From Chitinophaga jiangningensis (GTDB lineage: Bacteria > Bacteroidota > Bacteroidia > Chitinophagales > Chitinophagaceae), in the NCBI RefSeq assembly GCF_900142605.1, contig NZ_FRBL01000007.1, positions 186,001 to 250,000 of the forward strand: a DNA stretch of 64,000 bases. The letters run 5' to 3'. Numbering within the stretch: the stretch's first letter is position 1; the number at the start of each line of letters is the position of its first letter. Shown piece by piece: positions 19,751 to 26,984 of this stretch. A program made the position numbers and the translations under genes. The notes below the pieces were generated by a model. The model was not told where the DNA came from. It was given only the letters and a program-made list of their open reading frames with translations, and did not search any database.

Positions 19751-19757
19751 AAAGTGC

Positions 19758-20345
19758 TTAGCTACTTTTGACAATGATTGCCTTGCCCAGTACATGGTCT
19801 ACCTCCACCTGTACCAGTGTGCCATTGTCGTACTTATAGATGTTTTTTTTGCCCTCAGGTAATTGCAGTTCATATTGTCCGCCGCCTAGTGATTTCAGTG
19901 GCAGGAACTGGCCCAGAGTTTCAGAAAATGTACGGTTAATATGTTTAGGTTCGCTAAAGTATAAATCACCTACACAGTGTTGAATTTCGTTGGTATTGAT
20001 CACCTGTCGTTTTCCATTCACCACAATGGAATAGCTGCTGCCTTCCCTGCGGGTGGTAGTTAATTTATCGTCACCGTTTTTGCCGGATTGCCTGGTTGAT
20101 TTTGCCAGCGTGAGTATGTTGTTATTATACTCGTTAATGATATCGCTGTTCACTTTTGAAAGCATCACCTGGATATGGGTTTTGATTACAATGCTTTTGG
20201 CATGTCCATTCACATCCTGCCTGGCTTCGATGGTGCCTACCGGATGGTTGGCGATTCTCACTTCAAAGGTATTCGTTTGTGCCCACAGCGGGGAACATAC
20301 TACAGCTAGGGTTACGGTGTAGAGTAATACGCGTAAAGTATTCAT
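19758..20345 (-). CDS. Secreted DUF6134-like protein
   Basis: 195 residues with a signal peptide (cleavage near SPLWAQ, residue 23). The mature part is beta-rich and includes the sequence ANHPVGTIEAR near its start, a pattern seen in the DUF6134 family of Bacteroidota exported proteins. No catalytic residues are evident. It is followed at 7 nt by the DUF1801-like gene. Function unknown. Confidence 0.65.
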   Translation of the reverse strand: MNTLRVLLYTVTLAVVCSPLWAQTNTFEVRIANHPVGTIEARQDVNGHAKSIVIKTHIQVMLSKVNSDIINEYNNNILTLAKSTRQSGKNGDDKLTTTRREGSSYSIVVNGKRQVINTNEIQHCVGDLYFSEPKHINRTFSETLGQFLPLKSLGGGQYELQLPEGKKNIYKYDNGTLVQVEVDHVLGKAIIVKSS

Positions 20346-20446
20346 ATAATATCGCTTGATCCTTAAAATATGTCGAAGACGTAGCTGTAATACTCTTCAT
20401 ATTGTTAAAGTACAAAAAAAACGCCATGAATTGCGCGCAATAAAAA

Positions 20447-20477
20447 GGGCAAAACCTGCTTTATGCAGACTTTGCCC
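20447..20477 (-). terminator. korA terminator
   Basis: GGGCAAA (20447-20453) pairs with TTTGCCC (20471-20477), with an inner CCTGC/GCAG stem. The A-run on the left is a U-run on the minus strand. It lies 35 nt after the korA stop. Confidence 0.7.
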
Positions 20478-20511
20478 AGTAAATCATATTAAAGTGTTAT
20501 TACCGATGCCT

Positions 20512-22362
20512 TTAGGCGAGTAACTCTCTTATTTTGGTAACCAGTTCACTTTTGGTGATAGGTACGCCCATGATCTTGTGGTATCCTTGTGCGTCGATGA
20601 GGAACTGGTCGCGGATAATTTTGATCAGCTGGCCGTTATTGATTTCCGGAATAAGCACTTTATCGTAGCTATGCAGGATTTCAGCCAGGTTTTTAGGGAA
20701 CGGACGCAGGTGGCGCAGGTGAGCGTGTGCTACCTCGTGGCCTTCTGCCAGCAGTTCCAGAACGGCGCTTTTAATGGAGCCGTAGGTGGATCCCCATCCC
20801 AGTACCAAGACCTTACCTTTTTCAGGTCCGATTTCGATTTTCTGGTTAGGGATGTAATCGGCGATTCTGTCTACTTTTTCCTGTCTGATTTTCACCATTA
20901 CCTGGTGGTTTTCAGGATCGTAGCTGATATTACCGGTGATGTTTTGTTTTTCCAGGCCACCAATGCGGTGTTCCAGGCCTGGTGTGCCAGGCAGTGCCCA
21001 TGGGCGAACCAGTTTTTCATCACGGTGGTATGGCAGGTAGGTTTCTTCACCTTCTGCCAGTTCTGTTTTAAATTTCACTGCGATTTCAGGAAGGTCTGCT
21101 GCTTTAGGGAAGCGCCATGGTTCTGCACCATTGGCGATATAACCATCACTGAGGAAAATCACTGGTGTCATGTGCTGCAGTGCGATGCGGGAAGCTTCAA
21201 ACACGGCGTCGAAGCAGTCTGCAGGCGTAGATGCGGAGATCACCGGCATCGGGCACTCACCATTACGGCCGTAGTAGGCCTGCAAAAGGTCGGACTGCTC
21301 TGTTTTGGTTGGCAACCCGGTAGAAGGGCCACCACGTTGGATATCTACAATCAGCAGTGGAATTTCCAGCATCACTGCCAGTCCCATTGCTTCGCCTTTA
21401 AGGGCTACACCCGGACCGGAGGTAGTAGTTACTGCAAAATGGCCGCCATAGGAAGCACCAATAGCGGAGGTGATACCTGCGATTTCATCTTCTGCCTGGA
21501 AGGTGCGGATATTAAAGTTCTTGAGCTTACTTAACTCGTGCAGGATATCGGAGGCCGGTGTAATGGGATAGGTACCCAGGAACATCGGGAGGTTTGCTTT
21601 CTGGGCAGCGGCCACGAGGCCGTATGACAGGGCGGTATTTCCGGTGATGCTGCGGTAGGTACCTGGCTCCATGCGTGCTTTTTCCACACGGTAGCGGGTG
21701 CTGAAAGCCTCTACGGTATCGGCGAAGTTGAAGCCGGCGTGGAGTACTTTCAGGTTGGATTCCAGGATTTCTGGCTTTTTACCGAATTTATCGCGGAGGA
21801 AGTTTTCGGTGTTTTCCATGTCGCGGTCGTACAGCCAGTAGAGGAATCCGAGCACAAACATGTTTTTAGCGCGGTCTTTCTCTTTCATCCCCAGGGTAGA
21901 TTCTTTCAGTGCTTCGCGGGTCATTTTGGTGACGTCCATGGTGTGCAGCTGATAATCGGTGAGGGAGCCGTCTTCCAGTGGGTTTACGCCGTCCGGGTAG
22001 TTGGCCAGGCGCAGGTTTTTGGAATCGAAGCCGTCGGTATTGGCGATGATGATACCACCTTTTTTAAGGCCTTTAAGATTGGCTTTAAGGGCGGCGGCGT
22101 TCATGGCTACGAGTACGTCGCAGGCATCTCCGGGGGTGAATATTCTGTTAGAGGAGAAATGGAGCTGGAATCCACTCACACCTGCCAGGGTTCCTTGCGG
22201 GGCTCTGATTTCAGCAGGGAAATCCGGGAAAGTACTCAGGTCGTTACCTATCAGGGCAGTGTTATTAGAAAACTGACTACCCGTGAGCTGCATACCATCG
22301 CCACTGTCGCCTGCGAATTTTATTACTACATCCTCCAGCTGTTGAATCGAAGTATTTGGCAT
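20512..22362 (-). CDS. korA: 2-oxoacid:acceptor oxidoreductase, fused gamma-alpha subunit
   Basis: 616 residues. The N-terminal 190 residues are the gamma domain (KFAGDSGDGMQLTGSQF) and the rest the alpha pyrophosphate/pyrimidine region (FQAEDEIAGITSAIGASYGG, TTSGPGVALKGEAMGLA, DIQRGGPSTGLPTKTEQSDL). This subunit works with a TPP-binding beta subunit to convert 2-oxoglutarate (or a similar 2-oxoacid) plus CoA to the acyl-CoA with reduction of ferredoxin. The beta gene usually follows directly, but here the downstream neighbour is the unrelated DUF6134-like gene. 2-oxoglutarate as substrate is inferred from family habit. Confidence 0.88.
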   Translation of the reverse strand: MPNTSIQQLEDVVIKFAGDSGDGMQLTGSQFSNNTALIGNDLSTFPDFPAEIRAPQGTLAGVSGFQLHFSSNRIFTPGDACDVLVAMNAAALKANLKGLKKGGIIIANTDGFDSKNLRLANYPDGVNPLEDGSLTDYQLHTMDVTKMTREALKESTLGMKEKDRAKNMFVLGFLYWLYDRDMENTENFLRDKFGKKPEILESNLKVLHAGFNFADTVEAFSTRYRVEKARMEPGTYRSITGNTALSYGLVAAAQKANLPMFLGTYPITPASDILHELSKLKNFNIRTFQAEDEIAGITSAIGASYGGHFAVTTTSGPGVALKGEAMGLAVMLEIPLLIVDIQRGGPSTGLPTKTEQSDLLQAYYGRNGECPMPVISASTPADCFDAVFEASRIALQHMTPVIFLSDGYIANGAEPWRFPKAADLPEIAVKFKTELAEGEETYLPYHRDEKLVRPWALPGTPGLEHRIGGLEKQNITGNISYDPENHQVMVKIRQEKVDRIADYIPNQKIEIGPEKGKVLVLGWGSTYGSIKSAVLELLAEGHEVAHAHLRHLRPFPKNLAEILHSYDKVLIPEINNGQLIKIIRDQFLIDAQGYHKIMGVPITKSELVTKIRELLA

Positions 22363-22645
22363 CTATTGATCTTTTTAAGGTATATCTTTTATCAGGGTGT
22401 AAATTTAGGCAATCAGAAGGTAGAACCCATTCAAAAAATTGGCCTGGCCGCCCTGTGGACACAAAAGTACACAAAGTTGGTAGACTATTATAACTCAAAG
22501 TGCTGATTGCCATTACTTCTTGTTATGGGTGATAACCAGAAGTTATTGCATTGGAAATGCTAATATTTCTCTAAAAATTATATATAGAAAAGGTATGTAT
22601 CAATGGGAAGTTGTAATTTGGCGTTAATAATTTAAACTCATATCT

Positions 22646-23383
22646 ATGGCATTATTTCAATCAAACAACCCTGTACTGAAGGAGAGCATGTTTAACAAGG
22701 CTGCTCAGCAGGGTGAGGCCATGACACTCCGTGGTACTGTTAACAAGATGTCTTTTATGCTGGTGTTGCTGATTGCGGCGGCGGTATTTTCCTGGGGTCA
22801 GTTTACAATGGGCACTGGCAATGCGTTTCCACTGATGATTGGTGGGGCGCTGGGTGGTTTTGTGCTGGCATTGATCATTATTTTCAAGAAAGAATGGGCT
22901 GGTTACCTGGCACCTGCATATGCGTTGGCGGAGGGTTTATTCCTTGGTGCCATTTCAGCGGTTTACAATGCGCAGTCACATGGCATTGTAATGCAGGCAG
23001 TGGGCCTCACCTTTGGTGTATTTATCGCCATGCTGATATTGTACCGTGTGGGCGTAATCCGTGCCACTGAGCGTTTTAAATCCATTATTATCACTGCTAC
23101 GCTTGGTATTGGTATTTTTTACCTGGCTGCAATTGTGTTGCGCATGTTCAATATTGAGATGCCATTGATTCATAGTAGCGGTACATTTGGTATTGTTTTC
23201 AGCCTGATCGTGGTAGCCATTGCTGCACTGAACCTGATTCTTGATTTTGATATGATTGAACAGGGTGTGGAGCAAGGTGCGCCAAAGTATTTTGAGTGGT
23301 ATGCTTCTTTTGGTTTGATGGTTACCCTGGTATGGTTATACCTGGAAATCCTCCGGTTACTGAGTAAAATAAACAGACGATAA
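22646..23383 (+). CDS. Bax inhibitor-1/YccA family membrane protein
   Basis: 245 residues with seven predicted membrane segments beginning near residue 35. Family features include the N-terminal MTLRGTVNKM amphipathic start, GLFLGAISAVY near the middle and the conserved LNLILDFDMIEQG block, followed by EWYASFGLMVTLVWLYLEILRLL at the C-terminus. Bacterial relatives act as pH-gated calcium leak channels or as substrates and modulators of FtsH (YccA); the role here is unknown. Monocistronic, with its own terminator. Confidence 0.9.
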   Translation: MALFQSNNPVLKESMFNKAAQQGEAMTLRGTVNKMSFMLVLLIAAAVFSWGQFTMGTGNAFPLMIGGALGGFVLALIIIFKKEWAGYLAPAYALAEGLFLGAISAVYNAQSHGIVMQAVGLTFGVFIAMLILYRVGVIRATERFKSIIITATLGIGIFYLAAIVLRMFNIEMPLIHSSGTFGIVFSLIVVAIAALNLILDFDMIEQGVEQGAPKYFEWYASFGLMVTLVWLYLEILRLLSKINRR

Positions 23384-23407
23384 GTCGCTTCCATAAAGCA
23401 TTTAACG

Positions 23408-23436
23408 AACCCGCCGGCATACCGGCGGGTTTTTTA
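23408..23436 (+). terminator. Terminator of the Bax inhibitor-1 gene
   Basis: ACCCGCCGG and CCGGCGGGT arms with a 4-nt loop, followed by a T-run; a textbook intrinsic terminator. Confidence 0.9.
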
Positions 23437-23449
23437 TTTTGTTAAACTG

Positions 23450-23618
23450 AACCAAAAAAATTGTTAAATGGCATGATGCCATCATTTTATGGCATCGTGT
23501 TTGCAAAATTGGTATACAGAAAGCAATAGTACAATTATAGCCAAAGAGCAATAGTTGGTTTTCATAGGGGTTAATCATAAAGCCGGCAGTATATCTATAC
23601 TACCGGCTTCTTTTTTTT
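23450..23618 (+). ncRNA. Candidate small RNA
   Basis: A non-coding stretch lies between two intrinsic terminators. It has an internal hairpin (23475-23496, 8-bp perfect arms) and ends in a canonical terminator, so it could be an independent transcript. No clear promoter was found and the 5' end is a guess. Confidence 0.3.
23580..23618 (+). terminator. Intrinsic terminator without an assigned gene
   Basis: AAGCCGG (23580-23586) pairs with CCGGCTT (23603-23609), with an inner AGTAT/ATACT stem, followed by eight or more T. The Bax inhibitor gene upstream already has a terminator. Confidence 0.8.
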
Positions 23619-23774
23619 GTTTAGGGAGATGTAAATGCTGCAGCGCTGTGGTGCAGCGGCATTGATTAATTAATTACTGCCAAAATGAAAGTATTAGTCG
23701 GCAATCCTCACTTGTTTATTTTTCTGTACAGATAGGGGTAAAACGACATCATGACGTCATAGTAGTAAAAGTAC

Positions 23775-23888
23775 ATGGATGGTCGTATGAAGTTATCCGG
23801 TTCCGGCCGGGAAGTTTTTGTAGCCTATGCGTGTCTGGGTATCAGCTGGGTATTGATGATGATATTGATATTCAGTTGTATGTTGTAG
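23775..23888 (+). CDS. Possible 37-residue membrane peptide
   Basis: An ATG-started frame of 37 codons. Residues 13-37 are strongly hydrophobic (VFVAYACLGISWVLMMILIF), enough for one membrane helix, after a short polar head with two basic residues. It is followed by a hairpin at 23890-23919. There is no recognisable ribosome-binding site or family, so it may be chance. Confidence 0.3.
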   Translation: MDGRMKLSGSGREVFVAYACLGISWVLMMILIFSCML

Positions 23889-23942
23889 TGCAACCCGGCT
23901 GGCTGTAACAGCGGGTTGCGCTGCCCCCAACATTTAATTTTT

Positions 23943-24020
23943 AATCGGGTGTTATCCGGGCCGCAGGCCCGGATAACACCCGATTGGCTCCAGGGCCTTT
24001 AGGCCCTGGAGCCAATCGGG
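23943..24020. terminator. Two competing hairpins sharing one arm
   Basis: Hairpin A pairs 23943-23962 with 23966-23985 (20 bp perfect). Hairpin B pairs 23979-23997 with 24002-24020 (19 bp perfect). CCCGATT (23979-23985) is common to both; AATCGGG stands at each outer end. Confidence 0.75.
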
Positions 24021-24031
24021 AAATAACACAA

Positions 24032-24064
24032 AAAAGGGCTCGTACAGGTAGTACGAGCCCTTTT
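24032..24064 (-). terminator. Terminator of the 2H phosphoesterase gene
   Basis: 14-bp perfect arms (24032-24045, 24051-24064) with a 5-nt loop and A/T runs on both sides; it can act in both directions. Confidence 0.85.
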
Positions 24065-24086
24065 AATATTTGCAGGTGAGCGTTAA

Positions 24087-25334
24087 TTAAGCGCCACCGA
24101 GTTTGCATTTCTGCAGTACTTCCCATGATTTGCCGTTGTGGCGGAGGAAGTAGAGGTTGTTTACTTTAAAGGTAGCCTGGTATTCTTTGTTTTCATATTC
24201 AGGCCATGCTTTATTGAATTGTTCGTCGTCCAGGTCTTTGAAGGCCACGGTAACGTGCGGAGTAAATCCGGTGCGGGCCAGCATGGTACTGAAGCCAAAT
24301 TCCTTACGCAGGAAGTTGATCAGCTGACGGTGCATAGCCGACATGGTTTCGCTCTTTTCAACGTTAATGAAGAGTACACGGTTTTGTTTGTTCGGGAATG
24401 TACCGAAACCGTTGAGTGACACTTCGAAAGGAGCCTGAGTTTTTGCGAACTCAGTCAGTTCATCACAGAAAGCTTTTTCCAGGGCTGGATCAGCGGTGAA
24501 AGGTACCTGCAGGGTAATGTGCGGTAATACTTTCAGTGCGTACACCGGACCATATTGCTCAGCGAATTCCTGTTTGATTTTTATGATTTCTTTACCTACT
24601 TCTGCAGTTGGCAGGAGCGCGATAAAGTAGATTTTATTATCAGGTTTTGGTTCTGGTCTGCGACGCTGCATGCCAGGGTTTCCGCCGCGGTTGTAACCGC
24701 CGCCATAACCACCGCCGCCGCCACGGTTGTAACCACCGCCGCCACCGCCGCGATTGTAACCACCGCCGCCACCGCCGCGATCGTAACCACCACCGCCGCC
24801 GCGATTGTAACCACCACCGCCGCCGCGATCGTAACCACCACCACCGCCACGGTCGTATCCACCGCCGCCGCCGCGATTGTAGCCACCACCGCCATCACGG
24901 TTATAGCCACCACCACCGCCTTCGCGATTGTAGCCACCGCCGTCACGGTTATAGCCGCCACCACCGCCTTCGCGATTGTAGCCGCCACCATCACGGTTAT
25001 AGCCACCACCACCGCCTTCGCGATTGTAGCCACCACCATCCCGGTTGTAACTGTTTCCACGGTCGTAACCGCCGCCTCCGCGGCCGTAGCCACCACCGCC
25101 TTCGCGGTTGTAACTGTCACGATTGTTGTAATCGCGCTGGCGATACCCGCCATCACGGTCTCCATTGTAGCTAGGACGGCTTTCGCGGTCTCCGCTGTTG
25201 TAGTCGGGTTTTCCACCCTCCCGCTCACTGTTTAAGTTGGGTTTGAAGTCACCTCTCTCCTTATTGGGATCATTCTCTTTGTTGGTATCAGAAGAGTAGG
25301 GCCTGCGGGGGCGTTCGTTTCTCTCAAAATTCAT
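24087..25334 (-). CDS. 2H phosphoesterase (2'-5' RNA ligase-like) with a long Gly/Tyr/Asn/Arg-rich N-terminal region
   Basis: 415 residues in two parts. Residues 1 to about 225 are low complexity, dominated by repeated GGGGYNRDGGGYNRE and GGGGYDRG units that recall eukaryotic RGG/YGG RNA-binding tails. The last 190 residues are a LigT-like domain with the two diagnostic H-x-T motifs, LPHITLQVPF and TPHVTVAF. 2H enzymes hydrolyse or form 2',3'-cyclic or 2'-5' phosphodiester bonds in RNA. The start at 25334 (MNFERNERPRRP) leads directly into the basic disordered region. It follows kynU by 9 nt, so the two are probably co-transcribed, though no metabolic link is evident. RNA binding by the tail is inference. 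Confidence 0.85.
   Translation of the reverse strand: MNFERNERPRRPYSSDTNKENDPNKERGDFKPNLNSEREGGKPDYNSGDRESRPSYNGDRDGGYRQRDYNNRDSYNREGGGGYGRGGGGYDRGNSYNRDGGGYNREGGGGGYNRDGGGYNREGGGGGYNRDGGGYNREGGGGGYNRDGGGGYNRGGGGGYDRGGGGGYDRGGGGGYNRGGGGGYDRGGGGGGYNRGGGGGGYNRGGGGGYGGGYNRGGNPGMQRRRPEPKPDNKIYFIALLPTAEVGKEIIKIKQEFAEQYGPVYALKVLPHITLQVPFTADPALEKAFCDELTEFAKTQAPFEVSLNGFGTFPNKQNRVLFINVEKSETMSAMHRQLINFLRKEFGFSTMLARTGFTPHVTVAFKDLDDEQFNKAWPEYENKEYQATFKVNNLYFLRHNGKSWEVLQKCKLGGA
24640..25175 (-). repeat. Coding tandem repeats in the 2H gene
   Basis: Imperfect tandem units of 15-51 bp encode GGGGYNR(D/E)-type peptides. The repeats are prone to length change. Frames on both other strands stay open here only because of the repeat composition. 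Confidence 0.8.
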
Positions 25335-25343
25335 CTTACTTAA

Positions 25344-26612
25344 TTAAGCGTTTGAAGCAATATTTGCTATGATTTCATAAAAATGAAACACATCCTGATA
25401 AGAGTTATACATTGGAGCCGGTGAAACCCTAATTACTCCGGGTTCCCGCCAGTCCACGATGATACCGGCGTCAGTCATCTGCTGATGTATCTCTTTTCCT
25501 TTATCCTTGAACAACAAAGATAGTTGTGCGCCACGTTCATTACAATTATTAGGTGTAATTATTTCGAAATTAATGCCTTTCAGTTGTTGCAAAAGGAACT
25601 CCAAAAAGTTGGTCATTCCGATGCTCTTATTCCGTAAAGCCTTTATACCGGCTTCTTCAAATAATTCCAGGGAGGCCTTTAAGCTAACCATGTTGAACAC
25701 CTGAGCGGTGCTTTGTTGCCAACCTTCGGCATTGTCTTTAGGCACAAAACCTTTCTCCATTTTAAAACGTATGCGCTCTTCGTTGCCCCACCAGCCACCT
25801 AAACGGGGAAAACCGCGGTTGCCGGCATGTTTTTCGTGTACAAAAGCGCCGCCTACAGCGCCGGGACCTCCGTTCAGATACTTATAAGAGCACCATACGG
25901 CAAAATCTACGTCCCAATCATGCAATTGTACCGGAATATTTCCTGCTACGTGTGCCAGGTCGAAACCTGCGTATGCTCCTGCCCTATGCGCAGCAGCCGT
26001 AATTGCCGGGATATCAAAAAATTGTCCGGTGTAATAATTTATTCCGCCAAATAAAACTAATGCTAAACTATTACTTTCTCTGTTAATAATTTCTAAAATA
26101 TCTTCGGTTCTAATCAATTGTTCGCCGGGTCGGGGTGAAACCTCTATAATCGCGCTTTCTGGGTCGAATCCATGAAATTTTACCTGGGTTTCTACTGCAT
26201 ACTGATCACTCGGAAATGCTCCTGCTTCCATTAACACCTTAAACCGTTGTTTGGTTGGCTTATAGAAACTTAACATCATAAAATGCAGGTTTACCGTCAG
26301 TGTATTCATCACCGTTAGTTCCTGCTGACTTGCACCCATGATCGAGGTCAATGGCTTGCTGCAATACTGCTGGTAGTATAACCAGGGATGCTTAGCCCCC
26401 CAATAACCTTCTACCGCGCACTGCTGCCAGTCCGCCAACTCCTGCTCAATTGCTGCTTTTACATTCCTTGGCTGTAATCCCAACGAATTTCCACATAAAT
26501 ATATTGCGTCCTTGCCTTTGCGTTGAGGAAATAAAAACTGCTCTCTAAACTTTCTTAACGGATCCTTTTGGTCCTGCTCTTTAGCAAATGCTAACGATGC
26601 TACGTACTCCAT
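25344..26612 (-). CDS. kynU: Kynureninase
   Basis: 422 residues, the normal length. A PLP enzyme that cleaves kynurenine to anthranilate and alanine (or 3-hydroxykynurenine to 3-hydroxyanthranilate for NAD synthesis). The PLP-lysine lies in WCSYKYLNGGPGAVGG near residue 235; FDLAHVAGN and the RPGEQLIRTEDIL region fit the family. The other kynurenine-pathway genes are not in this window. It precedes the 2H gene by 9 nt on the same strand. Confidence 0.95.
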   Translation of the reverse strand: MEYVASLAFAKEQDQKDPLRKFREQFLFPQRKGKDAIYLCGNSLGLQPRNVKAAIEQELADWQQCAVEGYWGAKHPWLYYQQYCSKPLTSIMGASQQELTVMNTLTVNLHFMMLSFYKPTKQRFKVLMEAGAFPSDQYAVETQVKFHGFDPESAIIEVSPRPGEQLIRTEDILEIINRESNSLALVLFGGINYYTGQFFDIPAITAAAHRAGAYAGFDLAHVAGNIPVQLHDWDVDFAVWCSYKYLNGGPGAVGGAFVHEKHAGNRGFPRLGGWWGNEERIRFKMEKGFVPKDNAEGWQQSTAQVFNMVSLKASLELFEEAGIKALRNKSIGMTNFLEFLLQQLKGINFEIITPNNCNERGAQLSLLFKDKGKEIHQQMTDAGIIVDWREPGVIRVSPAPMYNSYQDVFHFYEIIANIASNA

Positions 26613-26984
26613 GGTCTTCCAATCTTATACCTATAATCTTTTAATGGCTGCTCTTACCCTACCCGTCAATTATATCTACAATTCTATATCTCAGTAAACA
26701 GGCAAACAGGTCATAACTGTTTTTGTCAGAACGTTTTCATTGGTAATCACTACTTTACGTGGTTACGTGGCTTAGGATATACAAGGCTAGTAACGTGAAA
26801 AACAATCTGAGCGCCAAAAGTAATAAAGGCTGTCCATATGCAGCCACTTCCAAATGTTAAAATTTGTTAATCAGGGTAAATTTACCGGTTTTTCCCAAAT
26901 ATAATAAAAAAAACCGTCCCGAAGAATCAGGACGGTTATTGTTAACCTACAACTGTTACACTGTATAAAAAAAATCGTTTTCGT
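26613..26984. other. Intergenic gap upstream of kynU
   Basis: AT-rich, no coding potential seen. It contains the RND operon terminator and presumably the kynU promoter; I see no convincing TAnnTTTG element on the minus strand. Confidence 0.5.
26912..26937 (-). terminator. Terminator of the RND efflux operon
   Basis: AACCGTCC (26912-26919) pairs with GGACGGTT (26930-26937); a run of A on the left gives U on the minus strand. Confidence 0.8.

Larger units (their letters stand above)
23384..24086. other. 703-bp intergenic region rich in hairpins
   Basis: Contains in order: the BI-1 terminator, a hairpin GATGCCAT/ATGGCATC at 23475-23496, a second intrinsic terminator at 23580-23618, a small hydrophobic reading frame at 23775-23888 followed by a GCAACCCG/CGGGTTGC hairpin (23890-23919), a pair of arm-sharing hairpins at 23943-24020, and the terminator of the 2H gene. 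ATGACGTCAT near 23751 is a palindrome. No larger gene. Confidence 0.6.

Noticed and set aside
20578..22506. Long plus-strand frames (318 and 255 codons) opposite korA
   Set aside because: Shadow frames; korA motifs on the minus strand are decisive.
24640..25175. CRISPR-like repeat array
   Set aside because: Repeats are contiguous, in frame and encode Gly/Tyr/Asn/Arg units; there are no unique spacers and no cas genes.
24555..25235. Long frames of 175-226 codons over the 2H gene repeats on other strands and frames
   Set aside because: Products are monotonous Ala/Thr/Val or His/Arg repeats, a by-product of GC-rich coding repeats.
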